NCBI GenBank assembly: GCA_025529335.1
Contig: JAMYHX010000827.1
Span: 1 to 10,790, forward strand
Direction of reading: 5' to 3'
DNA length: 10,790 nucleotides
Source of the DNA: Rhizopus sp. PT2906
Lineage: Eukaryota > Mucoromycota > Mucoromycetes > Mucorales > Rhizopodaceae
In this document: positions 8,560 through 10,790 of the stretch, piece by piece
Numbering within the stretch: the stretch's first letter is position 1
Layout of the letters: each line of letters opens with the position of its first letter
Made by a program: the position numbers and the translations under genes
Notes under the pieces: model-generated
The model's input: only the letters and a program-made list of their open reading frames with translations
Database searches by the model: none
Told to the model about the DNA's origin: nothing

Positions 8560-9635
8560 ATGTCTTTAATATTTCGCATGGAGAAAAATACAAAGCAAAC
8601 AACAAGCTATCGAGCAGCAAAGGCCATTATAAATAAAACTATTACTGAAGGGTATAGTAAAACATTGCTTGCAGTGTATTAGCACCACTATTAATAATAG
8701 TAATAATAATTGTAAAAGTCATCAAAACATGATTACCGAAAGCTATGCTGTAAAGAGATCACTTCATGGTCTTTTGATTGGGAAAAAGGGTAGCAGACTG
8801 AAGCAACTGACAGAGGAAACAGGCACTCATATTAGGGTTCAAAGAGGCAAGGACCAAGTGATAGTGAGCGGCCCTGATAAGGAGAGTATTGAGAAGGCCA
8901 AACTGGCAATCGATCGCACGTTGCAACAAGCACAACAGCGAACGCGGCCAACCCACTTCCTATCGATACCTATCACGAACGTCAAGCAACAGATTGAAGC
9001 ATTCTATAGAAAGATAGACACGATGGTCAACCCGGACGCACTTGTATTACCTGCCAACTTTCACATTACGTTGGGAGTTATGTCTCTTCTGGATCGAGAA
9101 GAGATTGATCGAGCTGTTAAATACTTTAAAGAGGAATGCTCAACTGTTGCTCATCAAGTGCTTGAGAACAACCCTTTGAGCGTGAGGTTACAAAAACTAG
9201 CTATTATGCAACCCAACCCAGGTTAGTTAAAGGTATTTTAAAATGAAAAAGTCGCTTATAAAGCAAGATAGCTGAAGCGCATGTATTGTATATTGAGCCG
9301 CAAGATGAGACACAGCTGCTCGTTAAATTGTGTAAGGCAGTTATTGATAAAATGGTAGATGGAGGGTTTATGAAAATGGAAAAGAGGCCATTAAAGGTAA
9401 TCAGATAAGCAAACGGACAAAACTATGACTGAAATGATACCAGCTACATGCAACACTTGTAAATACAAGTCATTGTAAAGGAAAGGTTAGACAGCCCTTT
9501 GATGCTAGGTTGATTCTCCAAGAGCATAAAGAGATCAGCTTTGGGCAAGTTGTGTTGGATAAGGTTTGTTTTATGAAAATGGGTCGGACAGGACCAGGCA
9601 GAACATATGAAAGTGAAGGGCATATTTTACTATAA
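8560..9635 (+). CDS. ASCC1: ASCC1 homologue: KH domain plus 2H-phosphoesterase-like domain, four exons
   Basis: In animals ASCC1 belongs to the ASC-1 complex, which acts in alkylation repair and, with its helicase, in splitting collided ribosomes; the fungal role is inferred. Proposed exons are 8560-8651, 8701-9221, 9272-9396 and 9444-9635: 930 nt, 309 aa (human about 357). Introns of 49, 50 and 47 nt keep the frame. A KH domain covers about residues 45-107, with the GxxG loop as GKKG (58-61) inside SLHGLLIGKKGSRLKQL. The AKAP7/LigT-like 2H domain follows, with both HxT motifs: HITLG (His152, Thr154) and HATLV (His248, Thr250). The order PTHFLSIP, HITLG, KLHATLVNT, FDAR and FGQVVLDKVCFM mirrors human ASCC1. 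The start is less certain: Met at 8578 is also possible, and a further 5' exon cannot be excluded. The first 31 residues resemble nothing I know. Confidence 0.88.
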
Positions 9636-10649
9636 AGTGTACAAAGAACTATAAATAATTGCTAATATCTAAAATTATGTATTTTTTTGCTTTGATGCTT
9701 TAACATTATCCAACTCTAAAGTATTCCAACCAGCTCGTGAAATATGAATCAGAAAAACGATTAGAGACATAGATACCTAGATGACCTTGTTGAATCAATA
9801 TATCATAGTTGTGATAAAAGGCCAAACACTGACATAATAACAACAATTACAAATCCTGTAATAAATAATAGTATCGTAAATTTTAGCTGCTTTTTAGGCT
9901 TTTGTATATGAGTGCACTTGACAACGTAGCAACAATTTGCGATATTGTTGACATTACCTGCTGTAAAACTTTCGAAAGCATAACCTCCTAGAAGGCTTGG
10001 CGCAACAGCATGTAGTTTTTGCAAGTCTTAACCGTAAAGCCAATCGTCTAATTAATGCCTTTTGTGAAATAAATGACAACAATGCTTTATAATCTTATAG
10101 TAGAGCATACAGTCTACTTTCCATTCCTCTATCACATTAGATTAAATCATTATAGATAAAAAATAAAGTACAGCTTCAATAAATTCCACATGGTATTACA
10201 CTACTATGTGATAGTGATATGGTTGATCTGTTGTAAATTGGGTTAACAATATGGTGAAACAGTATTTCGAAATTGTAAAGATCTTAGCAAGGCACTGTGA
10301 TGATTATTTGAAAGACAAGGCGGTAATGTATAATAAAACTAAGCAAAATATTTTACTAATTACAACCATGGGCCTTATAAATACTAATTGCTTAGATAGT
10401 CATTATCACAGTGTAACTTAGAAGATATAAATAATAGTATTGCATGTAGAGATCTCCATATTGAAATCTCGCAATGCTAAATTATGTTTTATAAGAATGT
10501 TATATGTGAGAAACACAAGTACACCTTGCTTCAAATTTTGAGCAGCTGCATTTCACTTAATTCTTGATCATTTTCTTTATAGTCAAAAGCAAAAACATAT
10601 TTTAACAAAACAAAAATATACAATAGACAAACAAACAAGTGACAATAGG
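9636..10649. other. AT-rich intergenic stretch with only doubtful short ORFs
   Basis: This should contain the 3' UTR of the ASCC1 homologue. Two weak coding candidates exist: a minus-strand ORF with a membrane segment (9803-10024, listed separately) and a 56-codon plus-strand ATG ORF at 10251-10421 with no recognisable domain. No RNA gene or large repeat was seen. Confidence 0.5.
9803..10024 (-). CDS. Doubtful ORF or terminal exon with a C-terminal membrane segment
   Basis: The reading frame is open from just after a TAA at 10028-10030 down to the TGA at 9803-9805. It has no ATG until near its end, so it could only be real as the last exon of a spliced gene; an AG just before it (in GGTTAAG) could be an acceptor. 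Its C-terminus is a Lys-rich stretch (KPKKQLK) followed by about 23 hydrophobic residues and a short tail, the pattern of a tail-anchored or single-pass protein. No family is recognised and no upstream exon could be joined convincingly. It may be chance in AT-rich DNA. Confidence 0.2.
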   Translation of the reverse strand: MQKLHAVAPSLLGGYAFESFTAGNVNNIANCCYVVKCTHIQKPKKQLKFTILLFITGFVIVVIMSVFGLLSQL

Positions 10650-10677
10650 CACGTGACACGGATCACGTGATACGTAT
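10650..10677. promoter_or_regulatory. Tandem 14-bp repeat carrying two CACGTGA E-boxes
   Basis: CACGTGACACGGAT is followed directly by CACGTGATACGTAT, a match of 12 of 14 positions, so two CACGTG palindromes stand 14 bp apart. CACGTG is the classic site for bHLH factors such as Cbf1 and USF types. The pair lies 40 bp upstream of the tRNA-Lys gene; it may serve that gene or a gene beyond the right edge. Occupancy is inferred only. Confidence 0.45.
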
Positions 10678-10716
10678 GTAACTATTAAATTTTAGCATTC
10701 ATTAAAAAACAAGCGA

Positions 10717-10789
10717 GCCCGGCTAGCTCAATCGGTAGAGCGTGAGACTCTTAATCTCAAGGTTGGGGGTTCGACCCCCCCGTCGGGCT
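10717..10789 (+). tRNA. tRNA-Lys (anticodon CTT)
   Basis: This is a complete 73-nt cloverleaf without an intron. The 7-bp acceptor stem pairs GCCCGGC with GTCGGGC (one G-T pair). The anticodon stem TGAGA/TCTCA encloses the loop CTCTTAA with anticodon CTT, reading AAG codons. The T stem GGGGG/CCCCC encloses the loop TTCGACC. The A box TAGCTCAATCGG and B box GGTTCGACCCC fit the RNA polymerase III consensus. The discriminator base is T, as in yeast tRNA-Lys. The window ends one base after the gene, so the T-run terminator is not visible. Confidence 0.97.
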
Positions 10790-10790
10790 A

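Noticed and set aside
10251..10421. 56-codon plus-strand ATG ORF
   Set aside because: No motif, no homology recognised, and ORFs of this length are common by chance on two strands of 10 kb.

Overview
The window looks like nuclear DNA of an early-diverging fungus, most likely Mucoromycota (Mucorales-like). It is AT-rich, with small genes packed with 47-95 nt GT-AG introns, a eukaryotic methionine aminopeptidase with its zinc finger, an ASCC1-type RNA-binding protein, a eukaryotic tRNA-Lys with internal A and B boxes, and a decayed LINE. Assignment to a phylum is an inference from intron style and protein flavour; no marker gene fixes the species.

Layout. Positions 1-3003 (minus strand) hold a degenerate non-LTR retrotransposon running off the left edge. 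Its ORF1 has a Cys-rich N-terminus, a coiled coil and a C-terminal domain. Its ORF2 has an APE-type endonuclease, a linker and the first part of a reverse transcriptase. ORF1 and ORF2 meet in a TAATG stop/start overlap. Just upstream (3056-3233) lies a short foldback element with 48-bp inverted arms, resembling a Tc1/mariner-type MITE. Positions 3234-4556 are non-coding. A five-exon plus-strand gene (4557-5683) encodes a protein of about 286 aa that resembles a shrunken trehalose-6-phosphate synthase (GT20) without its catalytic residues. A convergent intergenic stretch follows.

Positions 6264-7772 (minus) hold an eight-exon type I methionine aminopeptidase (369 aa) with all zinc-finger and metal ligands. 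It is divergent, across 787 bp, from a four-exon plus-strand ASCC1 homologue (8560-9635, 309 aa; KH domain plus 2H-phosphoesterase-like domain). The right end (9636-10716) is AT-rich, with one doubtful membrane-segment ORF and a tandem 14-bp repeat carrying two CACGTG E-boxes. A complete tRNA-Lys(CTT) follows at 10717-10789.

These genes do not form an operon or a joint pathway. MetAP1 acts on nascent chains, ASCC1 homologues act in ribosome-collision and alkylation-repair complexes, and the tRNA serves translation, but their adjacency is probably incidental. All exon joins were made by eye from splice signals, frame continuity and family resemblance. The most unusual item is the GT20-like pseudoenzyme. 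I found no evidence for a wholly new system.
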